64,000 nt of DNA from CAVVGB01 sp963747715 (lineage in GTDB: Bacteria; Actinomycetota; Thermoleophilia; Gaiellales; Gaiellaceae): the NCBI GenBank assembly GCA_963747715.1, contig CAVVGB010000007.1:62001-126000 (forward strand), given 5' to 3'. The notes under the pieces are model-generated. The model saw only the letters and a program-made list of their open reading frames with translations. It was not told where the DNA came from and searched no databases. Positions 37,843 to 46,295 of this stretch are shown here, one piece after another. Made by a program: the position numbers and the translations under genes. Position 1 is the stretch's first letter. Each line of letters begins with the position of its first letter.

Positions 37843-39317
37843 ATGGCGGTCGCGACCGAGAAGGAGTACGGCCTCTTCATCGACGGCGAGCTCGTCGAGC
37901 CCGCCTCGGGCGAGGTCCGTGACCTGACTGAGCCCGCCAGTGGTGCGCCGCTCGCGAAGGCTGCGATGGCCGGGGCGGACGACGTCGACCGCGCGGTGGC
38001 CGCCGCACGCGCCGCGCTCGCCGGGCCGTGGGGCAAGACGCCGCCGAACGAGCGCTCCCGTCTTCTGCACGCACTCGCCGACGCGCTGCAGGAAAACCGC
38101 AAGGAGGTTGCGGAGATCGAGACGCGGAACGTCGGCAAGGCGCTCGCGTCGGTGAAGGCCGAGCTGGCGCAGGCGGTCGAGAACTTCCGCTTCTACGGAT
38201 CGGCGGTCGCGCTCGATCGCGGGACGCTCCAGCACGCTCGGGGGCTCACTCCTCTCCTACACGCTCAAGGAGCCGGTTGGCGTCTGCGCGCAGATCGTCC
38301 CGTGGAACTACCCGCTCATGCTCGCGACGTGGAAGCTCGCGCCCGCCCTCGCCGCCGGCTGCACGCGTCGTGCTCAAGCCAGACCCGGCCACGCCGCTCA
38401 GCGCGCTTCGACTCGCGCAGCTCGCGACGGAGGTCGGAATCCCGGGCGGCGTCGTCAACGTCGTCCCCGGCGACGGGCCGACGACGGGAACGAAGCTCGT
38501 CTCGCATCCCGACGTGGACAAGGTCGCGTTCACGGGGTCGACGGAGACCGGCCGCGAGATCATGCGCCTCGCGTCCGACCCGCTCAAGCGCGTGTCGCTC
38601 GAGCTCGGCGGCAAGAGCCCGAACCTCGTCTTCGCCGACGCCGACATCGACGATGCGATCCCGAGCTCCGTCTGGTCGATCTACTACTCGGCCGGGCAAA
38701 GCTGCGAAGCGCGCTCGCGCGTGCTCGTCGAGAAGCCGCTGTACGACGACTTCGTCTCGCGCTTCGCCGAGGCGGCAAAGAGCCTGAAGGTGGGCGATCC
38801 TCTCGATGCGGAGACGCAGGTGGGCTCGCTGATCTCGGGCGCTCATCGCGACAAGGTGCACGGCTTCGTCGAGACGGGCCGCGACGAAGGCGCGGAGGTC
38901 GTCACCGGCGGCGAGGCGCCGGACGGAGACGGCTTCTTCTATCCCCCGACCGTTCTCGCCAAGGTCGAGAACCGCATGGTGGTCGCGCAGGAAGAGATCT
39001 TCGGTCCCGTCGTCACCGTCATCGCGTTCGAGGACGAGAAGGACGCCGTGCGGATCGCGAACGACGTCAAGTACGGGCTGTTCGCGACCGTGTGGACCGG
39101 CGACCCGGCCCGAGGCCACCGGCTCGCCCGTCAGATCAAGGCCGGGATGATCGGCGTCAACACGCCGTACACCGCCTTCCCGGGGATCCCGTTCGGCGGA
39201 TACAAACAGTCCGGGTTCGGCCGTGAGCTCGGTCTCGAGACGCTCGACCTCTACCTCGAGACGAAGTCGGTCCTCGTCTCGACGAGCCCGAAGCCCTTCA
39301 ACCCGTGGGCGCTCTAG
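37843..39317 (+). CDS. NAD(P)-dependent aldehyde dehydrogenase (two frameshifts)
   Basis: About 490 residues when repaired. Frame 1 gives the N-terminus (MAVATEKEYGLFIDGELVEP); frame 2 gives SLLSYTLKEPVGVCAQIVPW; frame 3 gives KPDPATPLSALRLAQLATEV to the end. The switches are an extra G in the G5 run at 38240-38244 and an extra C near 38368. Conserved parts are the NAD loop FTGSTETGREIM, ELGGKSPNLVFADADID with the general base, GQSCEARSRV with the nucleophilic Cys, and EEIFGPVVTV. Sits between the thiolase and a crotonase, so it may oxidise an aldehyde intermediate of the same pathway. Confidence 0.88.
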
Positions 39318-39712
39318 CGAGAGGTTTCGCTCTTCTCCTCGTTCTGGCGGCGGCTGCGTGCGGCGAGAGCGACGACGCGGGTGCGCCGGCGGAGGCGGAG
39401 ACGAGCGTCGAGGTGACCCTGTGGCCTGGGGGCCAGGACGGTGGGGAGCCGACGACGGCCGTTCTCGAGTGCGAGCCGGCCGGCGGAGACCATCCGAATC
39501 CCGAGGAAGCGTGCACGGCTCTCTTCGCGGAGGAGGACGCTCTCCAGCCCGTTCCCGGCGACGTCGCGTGCACGCAGATCTACGGCGGGGACGAGGAGGC
39601 GCGCATCGCGGGCACGGTGCGCGGCAACGCGGTCGACTCCATGTTCAGCCGTACCAACGGGTGCGAGATCGACCGCTGGGACCGGCTCGCGCCCGTTTTC
39701 GAGATCGGTTAG
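39305..39712 (+). CDS. Lipoprotein with subtilisin-inhibitor-like (SSI) domain
   Basis: 135 residues. Lipobox LAAAACGES after a hydrophobic start, then a domain with TAVLECEPAGGDHPNPEEAC, VACTQIYGGDEEARIAG and TNGCEIDRW. The Cys spacing and PxGGxHP motif match Streptomyces subtilisin inhibitors, which bind serine proteases with a surface loop. GTG 39305 overlaps the 3' end of the dehydrogenase gene. Confidence 0.75.
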   Translation: MGALARGFALLLVLAAAACGESDDAGAPAEAETSVEVTLWPGGQDGGEPTTAVLECEPAGGDHPNPEEACTALFAEEDALQPVPGDVACTQIYGGDEEARIAGTVRGNAVDSMFSRTNGCEIDRWDRLAPVFEIG

Positions 39713-40167
39713 CGCTTCAGCACGAGCGCGGAGCCGCCGGCGAGAAGGACGAGGCCGCTGACGCGCGCCCAGTTGAGGGGGATGCGCTCGAGCCCGAACA
39801 GCCCGATCGCGTCGATCAGCACGCCCATGAAGAGCTGGGCGGCAATCACGAGCGCGATCGTGGCGAACGTGCCGATGCGCGGGGCCGAGTACGTGATGCC
39901 GACGACGACGATCGCGCTCATCACACCGTTGAGCCAGAGCCAGGGCGGCTCGCCGAGCCCGGACGCGATACCACCCACGCTGCGGCTTGCGATCGCCACG
40001 AGCACCACGAGGATGAGCGCGGCGAACACCGCGCCGAAGGCGGCGGCCTCGAGCACGCCGATGCGCTTGCCGAACGTGCCGCTGACCGCTACCTGAGTCG
40101 ACCCGGCGAGCCCGGCGACGAGCGAGAGAAAGATCGCGATCGTCCCCGCGGACACGCCCGCGAGCAT
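39709..40167 (-). CDS. YdcZ/DUF606-type DMT-superfamily membrane protein
   Basis: 152 residues with five hydrophobic helices. The ends VAVSGTFGKRIGVLEAAAFG and AQLFMGVLIDAIGLFGLERI fit half of a drug/metabolite transporter; the family is usually a pair of such halves. ATG at 40165-40167. Overlaps the SSI-lipoprotein stop by four bases. Confidence 0.82.
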   Translation of the reverse strand: MLAGVSAGTIAIFLSLVAGLAGSTQVAVSGTFGKRIGVLEAAAFGAVFAALILVVLVAIASRSVGGIASGLGEPPWLWLNGVMSAIVVVGITYSAPRIGTFATIALVIAAQLFMGVLIDAIGLFGLERIPLNWARVSGLVLLAGGSALVLKR

Positions 40168-40206
40168 AAGCCATTAGCATCGGGCCGCTTCGAGAAAGGA
40201 GGCCGC

Positions 40207-40485
40207 GTGGTCAGGGTGTTCGTCGTGTACGAGCAAGAGCCGTCCGCTGCACGCTTCGAGCAGCACGCTGAGCTCTGCCGGAAGGTCGAGGGCGGCACGT
40301 TCCGCCACGGCAAGGTGTTCGGGGCGCCGATGGGCGAGCCGAGGTTCAAGTACTACGCCGAGTGGGAGTTCGCCGACATGGATGCGTTCAAGTCGGCTGC
40401 GCGCACCGAGGAGTTCATGGCCACCGGCAAGGACGCGATGGATATGGGCGTTCCCTTCCACGTGCACTTCGCCGAGGTTACGTGA
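40207..40485 (+). CDS. EthD-family dimeric alpha/beta-barrel protein
   Basis: 92 residues from GTG with a strong AGGAGG six bases upstream. FVVYEQEPSAARFEQHAELC and YYAEWEFADMDAFKSAARTE are typical of the EthD/ferredoxin-like barrel. Related proteins occur as small accessory factors in aromatic and ether degradation. Its stop overlaps the start of the next crotonase (GTGA). Confidence 0.8.
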   Translation: MVRVFVVYEQEPSAARFEQHAELCRKVEGGTFRHGKVFGAPMGEPRFKYYAEWEFADMDAFKSAARTEEFMATGKDAMDMGVPFHVHFAEVT

Positions 40486-41294
40486 CGAGCGAGCCGACCA
40501 GGCCCGCCCCACGCGACCCGAGCGAGCTCGGCTTCGAAAAGATCCTGTACGAGAAGTCGCCGCCCCGCGCGACGATCACGCTCAACCGGCCCGAGATCCT
40601 GAACGCGTTCGACTTCCAGATGCTCCGGGAGCTCGCACGCGCGTGCGAGGACGCTTCGTGGGACGACGACCTTCGCGTCGTCGTCTTGACCGGGGCGGGG
40701 CGCGCGTTCTGTGTCGGGGCCGATCTGAAGTCCTGGGCAGAGGACTACCTCGGCAATCCGGGCGAGTACTGGAAGTGGTTCGGCGCCTTCAAGGACGCGC
40801 ACGACCGCCTGCGCGAGATCGGCAAGCCGACGCTGGCGCGCATCAACGGCATCTGCGTCGGCGGCGGTAACGAGCTCCAGATGGCGTGCGACCTCGCGGT
40901 GATGGTCGACGACGCCTTCATTCGTCACGTCGGGCCCGAGCACGGCTCGGTTCCCGCCGGGGGCGCGACGCAGTGGCTCCCGATCATGGTGGGCGACCGC
41001 CGCGCGCGGGAGATCGTTCTCCTCTGCGAGGAGCTGCCGGCGCGCAAGGCGGAGGAATGGGGGCTCATCAACCGCGCCGTTCCCGCGGCCGAGCTCGACG
41101 CGGAGGTTGACCGCCTCGTCGAGAGTCTCGCACGCAAGCTCCCGCAGACGACCCGCTACGCGAAACAGCACTTGAACTTTTGGCGCGACCTCGCCTGGCA
41201 CCAGACGATCAACCACGCGCGCGACTGGCTCGCGCTTTCGATGGCGACGGAAGAGCCTCAGGCGGCGATCCGCAAGTTCCTGGAGAAGAAATGA
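40482..41294 (+). CDS. Enoyl-CoA hydratase/isomerase family protein
   Basis: 270 residues. Crotonase fold: TLNRPEILNAFDFQMLRELA, oxyanion-hole strand GAGRAFCVGADLKSW, and ARINGICVGGGNELQMACDL with a Glu at the usual acid/base position. The second active-site region reads PEHGSVPAGGATQWLP, similar to cyclohexenecarbonyl- or naphthoate-type crotonases. Coupled to the EthD-like gene upstream and the next crotonase downstream. Confidence 0.88.
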   Translation: MTSEPTRPAPRDPSELGFEKILYEKSPPRATITLNRPEILNAFDFQMLRELARACEDASWDDDLRVVVLTGAGRAFCVGADLKSWAEDYLGNPGEYWKWFGAFKDAHDRLREIGKPTLARINGICVGGGNELQMACDLAVMVDDAFIRHVGPEHGSVPAGGATQWLPIMVGDRRAREIVLLCEELPARKAEEWGLINRAVPAAELDAEVDRLVESLARKLPQTTRYAKQHLNFWRDLAWHQTINHARDWLALSMATEEPQAAIRKFLEKK

Positions 41295-42055
41295 CGGTCC
41301 TCCTCGAGCGCGAAGAGCCGATCGCGGTCGTCCGGCTCAACCGCCCCGAGCAGCTGAACGCCCTCTCGAGTCAGCTGATGAGCGAGCTCGTCGGTGCGCT
41401 CGAAAATCTCGATGCGGACGAGGCGGTGCTTTGCATCGTCCTTGCCGGCGACGAGCGTGCGTTCGCGGCGGGTGCCGACATCTCGGAGCTTCGCGACACG
41501 CCGACGCTCGACCTCTACTTCGGCGCGAGGCTCGAGAAGTGGGACGCCATCCGCAAGGTGCGGACGCCGCTCATCGCGGCCGTGTCGGGCTACTGCCTCG
41601 GCGGCGGCTGCGAGCTCGCCATGGCGTGCGATCTCATCATTGCGTCGGAGACGGCGCAGTTCGGGCAGCCGGAGACCGGCGTCGGCGTCATGCCGGGCGC
41701 CGGCGGCACGCAACGCCTAACGCGCGCGATCGGCAAGGCGAAGGCGATGGACGTGATCCTGTCCGGCCGCTTCCTCGATGCCTGGGAGGCGGAGCGTGCT
41801 GGGCTCGTCGCGCGGGTCGTCGCGAAGGAGGCATGGCTCGAGGAGGCCAAGCGCGTCGCCCGCGCGATCGCCTCCAAGGCGCCTGTCGGCCAACGGCTCG
41901 CCAAGGAGGCGGTCAACCGCGCGTTCGAGACGACACTCGACGCAGGCCTTGACGTGGAGCGCAAGCTCTTTCACCTCGCGCACTCGACCGAGGACGCCAA
42001 GGAAGGCCTCACCGCCTTCGGCGAGAAGCGCGACCCGAACTTCCGCGGGTCCTAG
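41291..42055 (+). CDS. Enoyl-CoA hydratase (PaaF/crotonase type)
   Basis: 254 residues. GDERAFAAGADISELRD, AVSGYCLGGGCELAMACDLI with one catalytic Glu, and QPETGVGVMPGAGGTQRLTR are near-canonical for enoyl-CoA hydratase. The Glu normally before the GAGGTQRL stretch is replaced here by the PETG pattern, worth structural checking. ATG overlaps the previous stop (ATGA). In phenylacetate catabolism PaaF hydrates 2,3-didehydroadipyl-CoA; this role is inferred from the neighbours. Confidence 0.88.
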   Translation: MTVLLEREEPIAVVRLNRPEQLNALSSQLMSELVGALENLDADEAVLCIVLAGDERAFAAGADISELRDTPTLDLYFGARLEKWDAIRKVRTPLIAAVSGYCLGGGCELAMACDLIIASETAQFGQPETGVGVMPGAGGTQRLTRAIGKAKAMDVILSGRFLDAWEAERAGLVARVVAKEAWLEEAKRVARAIASKAPVGQRLAKEAVNRAFETTLDAGLDVERKLFHLAHSTEDAKEGLTAFGEKRDPNFRGS

Positions 42056-42061
42056 CTCGAG

Positions 42062-43075
42062 CTAGAGCTCGAGCTCGATCGGGACGAGCTCGACGGCGAG
42101 GGTTCGGCCCTCGCGCACGAGCGTCACCTTGACGCTGCGGCCGATCAGCTCGCCGACCATCAGGCGCTGCAGGTCGTCGACGCGTTCGACGGACACGCCG
42201 TCGAGCTCGACGACCAGGTCTTCCGGCCGCACGCCTGCCGTGGCGGCCGGGCTGTCCTCGACCACCTCGACGACCTCGACGCACTGCTCGCGCCCGAGCT
42301 CGCGCGCGAGCCTGGGCGGAAGGGGGCGCGGCCCGAAGGCGATGCCGAGATACGAGCGGCGGACGCGGCCATCCGTCATGAGCGCGGCGATGATCTTCCG
42401 CGTTGTGGCGTTGATCGGCACCGCCAGTCCGAGGCCGACTCCGGCGACGGCGGTGTTGATGCCGACGACGCGACCCTTGCCGTCGGCCAGCGCTCCTCCG
42501 GAGTTGCCGGGGTTGAGCGCGGCGTCGGTCTGGATGACGTTCTCGACGATGCGGCTCGCGGAACGCGCGCGTACCGGTAGCGAGCGCCCGAGGTGCGAGA
42601 CGACCCCGGCGGTCACCGAGCTTTCGAACCCGTGCGGGTTCCCGATCGCGACGACGAGCTGACCGACGCGCAGTCGCTCCGCGTCGCCGAGCTCGGCGGG
42701 CACCAGGTCACTTCCCTCGACGCGGAGCACGGCCATGTCGGAAAGCGGGTCGGTGCCGACGACAGAGACAACGCACTCGCGCCCGTCGACGAACGACGCG
42801 CGGATTCCCCCGCTCGCCGCTGCGACCACGTGCGCGGACGTGAGGAGGAACCCGTCCGGCGTCACGACCACGCCGCTTCCGCCTCCGGCCACCACGCGGC
42901 CGCCGCGCACCCGGCGCGAGACGCGTAGGTTCGCGACGGAGGGACCGAGCCGCTCGGCGACGCCGGTGACGGCACGCGAGTAGGCGTCGAGCGGCTCGTC
43001 ATCGTGCGCCTCCGGCGGCGGACGGTCGTCTCGCTCGGGCCCGAGCGGCGAGCCGATGAACGTAAGATCCGTCAC
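42062..43075 (-). CDS. HtrA/DegP-like serine protease with PDZ domain
   Basis: 337 residues. Trypsin-like triad: His in LLTSAHVVAAASGG, Asp in DPLSDMAVLRVEG, Ser in NPGNSGGALADGKG. A PDZ domain follows (SPAATAGVRPEDLVVELDGV). No signal peptide or membrane helix is visible, so it may be cytoplasmic, unlike most DegP proteins. GTG 43075 (VTDLTFIGS) is selected by a TAGCGT box seven bases upstream. Confidence 0.9.
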   Translation of the reverse strand: MTDLTFIGSPLGPERDDRPPPEAHDDEPLDAYSRAVTGVAERLGPSVANLRVSRRVRGGRVVAGGGSGVVVTPDGFLLTSAHVVAAASGGIRASFVDGRECVVSVVGTDPLSDMAVLRVEGSDLVPAELGDAERLRVGQLVVAIGNPHGFESSVTAGVVSHLGRSLPVRARSASRIVENVIQTDAALNPGNSGGALADGKGRVVGINTAVAGVGLGLAVPINATTRKIIAALMTDGRVRRSYLGIAFGPRPLPPRLARELGREQCVEVVEVVEDSPAATAGVRPEDLVVELDGVSVERVDDLQRLMVGELIGRSVKVTLVREGRTLAVELVPIELEL

Positions 43076-43082
43076 CCGAATC

Positions 43083-43088
43083 ACGCTA
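43083..43088 (-). promoter_or_regulatory. -10 box of the HtrA-like gene (leaderless)
   Basis: TAGCGT on the - strand, seven bases before the GTG. Confidence 0.55.
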
Positions 43089-43110
43089 GCAGCGGAGGCA
43101 AGGTCTGCCG

Positions 43111-43881
43111 ATGGCCGAAGTCGAGCTCGCGCGCGACGGCGCGGTCCTGACGATCACGCTCAACCGTCCCGACGTTCTGAACGCGTTCACGCGCGAGACG
43201 CACAAGGCCTTCCGCGCGGCGCTCAAGGAGGCAAGCGCCGACGAGACACGCGCGGTCGTGGTGACGGGAGCCGGCCGGGGCTTCTGCGTCGGGCAGGACC
43301 TCCAGGAGTTTCGCGAGGGCGCCGACGATGTCGCCGACCGCCTGCGCGGCGCCTACCACCCGACCATCCTGGCGATCCGCCGGCTCGACAAGCCGGTGTT
43401 CGCCGCAGTGAACGGCGTGGCGGCGGGCGGCGGGCTTTCGCTGGCGTGTGCGTGCGATATCCGCATCGCTTCGGACCAGGCCACCTTCGTTCCCGCGTTC
43501 ATCAACATCGGCTTGATCCCGGACATGGGCGGCACGTTCTTCGTCACGCGCCTGCTCGGATACGCGCGCGCGTTCGAGTGGCTCACCTCGGGGCGGCGGC
43601 TCAGCGCAGCGGAGGCATATTCCTGGGGGCTCGTCTCGGAGGTCGTGGAGCACGACAAGTTGGAAGCGCGCGCCGCCGAAGCGGCCGCCCAGCTCGCCGC
43701 GATGCCGACGCGCGGAGTGGGGATGACGAAGCGGCTGCTCGACGGCGCCCACGCGCGGCGGGTCGAGGATCAGCTCGATCTCGAAGCGCAGCTACAGGCT
43801 GAGGCGGCTCAAACCGAGGACTTCGCCGAAGGCGTCGCGGCGTTCCTCGAGAAGCGCGAGCCGCGCTTCTCCGGACGCTAG
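43111..43881 (+). CDS. paaG: 1,2-epoxyphenylacetyl-CoA isomerase-like crotonase
   Basis: 256 residues. GAGRGFCVGQDLQEFREGAD for the oxyanion hole, AVNGVAAGGGLSLACACDIR, and INIGLIPDMGGTFFVTRLLG, where the Asp replaces the hydratase Glu as in PaaG. PaaG converts the ring epoxide to the oxepin-CoA. Its stop TAG provides the first base of the repeat element that follows. Confidence 0.85.
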   Translation: MAEVELARDGAVLTITLNRPDVLNAFTRETHKAFRAALKEASADETRAVVVTGAGRGFCVGQDLQEFREGADDVADRLRGAYHPTILAIRRLDKPVFAAVNGVAAGGGLSLACACDIRIASDQATFVPAFINIGLIPDMGGTFFVTRLLGYARAFEWLTSGRRLSAAEAYSWGLVSEVVEHDKLEARAAEAAAQLAAMPTRGVGMTKRLLDGAHARRVEDQLDLEAQLQAEAAQTEDFAEGVAAFLEKREPRFSGR

Positions 43882-44046
43882 GAGGGTTTGGCGGAATTCG
43901 CTCGCTGGCTGGGTGCGATGGGCGGCGCGAGGCAACGGACGCAGGGAGCGTTCGTACTGATTTCAAGTACGGGCGCGACCGAGGACGCAGCCTCGCGGCG
44001 ATCCAGCGCGGCCAGGCGGCATCAGCTGTATTTCGTCAAGCCCTCC
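43881..44046 (+). repeat. Structured repeat, copy 1 (166 bp)
   Basis: Begins GGAGGGTTTGGCGGAATTCG on the G of the paaG stop and ends ATTTCGTCAAGCCCTCC. The ends form a 17-bp helix as + strand RNA with U-G, G-U and G-U pairs. The core has an apical hairpin CGTACT (43953-43958) / AGTACG (43966-43971). It fills most of the gap between convergent genes. Unrecognised family; see findings. Confidence 0.7.
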
Positions 44047-44067
44047 TAATAGGAGGGGTCGCCGGCT

Positions 44068-44535
44068 CTAGTCCGTGTCCTGACCGCACTCGGTCAGGCC
44101 AATGTCGCGCGCGAGCTGGTCGGCCTCTTCCTCGTTCGAGCCGGCCTCCTCCATCAAGCGCTGCGCCTCCGCGAGGTCAGCGTTTTCGAGAGCGTCGCGA
44201 ACCGCGCGGATCGTGTCCAGGTTCCCCTCGTTGATCTCGACGACGCGATCCCACTCGTCCTGGAACTCCGAGGGCGGCTGGAGCGAGTTCAACTCGTTCG
44301 TTCCATCCTCGATGATCGGGACCGCTTCGTTGACGAAGCGCTCGATGTCGTCGGGCGACGTCGGCGGCTCGACCTCTCTCAGCTGAGCTTCGAAGTCGTT
44401 GCAGATCGAGTCGGCCTGCTCGCGGAACTCCTCGGCCGAGAGCGCCTCACCGCCCCCGCCGTCACCTCCACAGCCGGCCGCGGCGAAGGCGGCGGCGATG
44501 CTCAGGACTGCGACGGTGAGCTTCAGTGCCCGCAT
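44068..44535 (-). CDS. Lipoprotein of unknown function (paralog A)
   Basis: 155 residues. Signal and lipobox AAAFAAAGCGGD, then a helical domain beginning SAEEFREQADSICNDFEAQL and ending ARDIGLTECGQ. The two Cys outside the lipobox are conserved with its tandem paralog and could form a disulfide. Thirteen bases downstream of the paralog on the same strand. Confidence 0.75.
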   Translation of the reverse strand: MRALKLTVAVLSIAAAFAAAGCGGDGGGGEALSAEEFREQADSICNDFEAQLREVEPPTSPDDIERFVNEAVPIIEDGTNELNSLQPPSEFQDEWDRVVEINEGNLDTIRAVRDALENADLAEAQRLMEEAGSNEEEADQLARDIGLTECGQDTD

Positions 44536-44548
44536 TTGCGAGTGCACT

Positions 44549-44998
44549 CTACTCAGGTTCGTCGACGCACTCGGTGAGACCGAGGGACCGTGCATGGTCG
44601 TCGGCTCGACCGCTCGCGATGTTGCCTTCGTTCAGCGCCTGCTCGAGGGCGATGTCGTCATCCTCCTCGGCGGCGTCGCTCAGGCTTCTGCCCGCCGCGA
44701 GCACCTTCTCCTCTTCCGCGATCATCTGGTCGAGGGTTTCCTGGGCCTCGTCGGGTGGATCGAGTGCTTTCAGCTCGGCGAGCTCGTCCTCCACGAGCGG
44801 TGCGGCCTTCTCGACGTACGGCGGAATGTCCTCGGTCGCTGCCGGCAGTGGGAGCTCGTCGATCTGCTTGTCGAACTTCGCGCAGATTTCGTTGCCTCGC
44901 TCACGGAACTCTGCCTGGGACAGCTGTTCGTCGCCGCCGCATGCCGCCGATGCGATTGTCGCCATCGCTGCGGTGAGAATCAGGACGCCTCGAGCCAT
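44549..44998 (-). CDS. Lipoprotein of unknown function (paralog B)
   Basis: 149 residues with lipobox ASAACGGD and the same architecture as the next gene: SQAEFRERGNEICAKFDKQI near the start and ARSLGLTECVDEPE at the end. A TAGGGT box (- strand, 45009-45014) lies ten bases upstream of the ATG. Probably a tandem duplication of paralog A. Confidence 0.75.
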   Translation of the reverse strand: MARGVLILTAAMATIASAACGGDEQLSQAEFRERGNEICAKFDKQIDELPLPAATEDIPPYVEKAAPLVEDELAELKALDPPDEAQETLDQMIAEEEKVLAAGRSLSDAAEEDDDIALEQALNEGNIASGRADDHARSLGLTECVDEPE

Positions 44999-45011
44999 CA
45001 AGCGGCTTACC

Positions 45012-45332
45012 CTAGCGGCGTCTGCGGCTCGCTTTCCTGGGCGGACGGGGACGAAGCTCCACAAGCAGGTCGCAATCGAGCGCCGCTGCGATCCGAAGCA
45101 GCGTGTCGATCCTCGGCGGGCGGCCCCCGCTTTCGAGCCGGGCAATCGCTGACTGGGTCGTCTCGACGAGCTCCGCGAGGTCGGCTTGTGAGAGGCCGAG
45201 GCCCTTGCGGCGCTCGGCTACCTGGTCGGCGATGGCGGCGAAGAACCAGCCGTCATCCTCGACGCCCGCGAGCCGCTCGCGAAGGCGCTCCAACGCGGCG
45301 TTAGCCGTGTGGGACTTGGTCCCTTGACTCAT
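45012..45332 (-). CDS. XRE-family transcriptional regulator
   Basis: 106 residues. Helix-turn-helix RRKGLGLSQADLAELVETTQ followed by SAIARLESGGRPPRIDTLLR, then an arginine-rich tail (PRPPRKASRRRR). It resembles antitoxins of HigA type, but no toxin gene is next to it. The ATG is six bases after a CATAAT box that lies within a 32-base palindrome, its likely operator. Confidence 0.85.
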   Translation of the reverse strand: MSQGTKSHTANAALERLRERLAGVEDDGWFFAAIADQVAERRKGLGLSQADLAELVETTQSAIARLESGGRPPRIDTLLRIAAALDCDLLVELRPRPPRKASRRRR

Positions 45333-45364
45333 ATCTCAATTATGCTATATAGCAGAAGTGAGAT
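45333..45364. promoter_or_regulatory. Palindromic operator-promoter of the XRE gene
   Basis: ATCTCAATTATGCTAT and ATAGCAGAAGTGAGAT are inverse at 14 of 16 positions around a perfect TGCTATATAGCA centre. It holds the CATAAT -10 box (- strand, 45339-45344), so bound repressor would block its own gene. Strikingly A/T-rich for this genome. Confidence 0.65.
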
Positions 45365-45406
45365 GACAGTCAAGCGGCCTCGACCGAACCGACATCGGTC
45401 GCCCGA

Positions 45407-45829
45407 ATGATCCTCGTCGCGCTCGCCGTCGTCGTGATCGGGACCTACGTGCCACTGATGCTTGCTGCAGCGCGTGGGAGTCGGAGATCGCGGGTCCTCG
45501 GGGCGCTCGAGGGGCTGCTGTTTGTTGGAGGCACGGGCTTCGCCGGGCTAGTCGCCCTCGCCTGGCTCAGCCTGAAATGCGACGAGTCCTGCACTGAGCC
45601 CGGTTCACCCACCGATCAAGCCGGTGAGTGGTGGCACACCCTCGACGCTTGGGAGTGGGAGGCGCAGGCGGGGCTCGCGCTCGCCGCACTCCTCGCCGCG
45701 CTGGCGACGTTCGTGTTTCCGCTCGTGCGCTGGTACTACGCGGCGATTGCCGCGGTGCTCCTCGGTCTAGCCGCGTTCAGTGCGTGGGCGTTGATGATGG
45801 CTCCGCTCGGCGAGCAGTTCGGGATCTGA
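45407..45829 (+). CDS. Membrane protein of unknown function
   Basis: 140 residues, four hydrophobic helices; the loop between helices two and three carries two Cys (LKCDESCTEP) and WWHTLDAWEWEAQ. Next gene begins one base after its stop. No family recognised. Confidence 0.6.
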   Translation: MILVALAVVVIGTYVPLMLAAARGSRRSRVLGALEGLLFVGGTGFAGLVALAWLSLKCDESCTEPGSPTDQAGEWWHTLDAWEWEAQAGLALAALLAALATFVFPLVRWYYAAIAAVLLGLAAFSAWALMMAPLGEQFGI

Positions 45830-45830
45830 A

Positions 45831-46295
45831 GTGAAAGGGCTCGTCGCCTGCGTTCTCACAGCCATCTTCGGGGCAACTGTCTACGAGCTGCTCGTTGCGC
45901 TGCGCGTCATCGAGCTCGGCTCGCTGCCGGGAGATGGTCCGCCCGGTGCCGGGATCGCGGGCTGGGTCGCCGCCCTCGCCCTGCTCGGTGCCGCCGTTCT
46001 CTGTGTCGTACTCGCGACCACACGGAACGCACCGGCGCTTGCAGCTCTCCTCGCTCCGGCAGCCGGCGCATTTCTCCTCGCCTACTTCCACACCTTCGAC
46101 CCGTACTACCTGCCGCCGCGCATCCGCTATTCGGAACGCGACTTCGTCCCGCCCGAGCTCGTGTACACGCTCGTCGCCGTAGCGATTGCGGTGGGTCTCC
46201 TGACACTCCTACGGCGTCGGCCGGGACTGGTTCTCAGCGTGCCGACAATCTTGGCCTGCGGGCTCGCCGCCGGGTGGGCGAGCATCGGCCACTAG
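45831..46295 (+). CDS. Membrane protein of unknown function
   Basis: 154 residues from GTG, four hydrophobic helices and a conserved-looking loop HTFDPYYLPPRIRYSERDFV. Co-directional with the preceding membrane protein, so probably a two-gene unit. No family recognised. Confidence 0.6.
   Translation: MKGLVACVLTAIFGATVYELLVALRVIELGSLPGDGPPGAGIAGWVAALALLGAAVLCVVLATTRNAPALAALLAPAAGAFLLAYFHTFDPYYLPPRIRYSERDFVPPELVYTLVAVAIAVGLLTLLRRRPGLVLSVPTILACGLAAGWASIGH

Noticed and set aside
42046..42075. AGCTCGAGCT repeats between a crotonase and htrA
   Set aside because: Short, simple, and mostly formed by two stop regions; weak as a terminator without a T tract.
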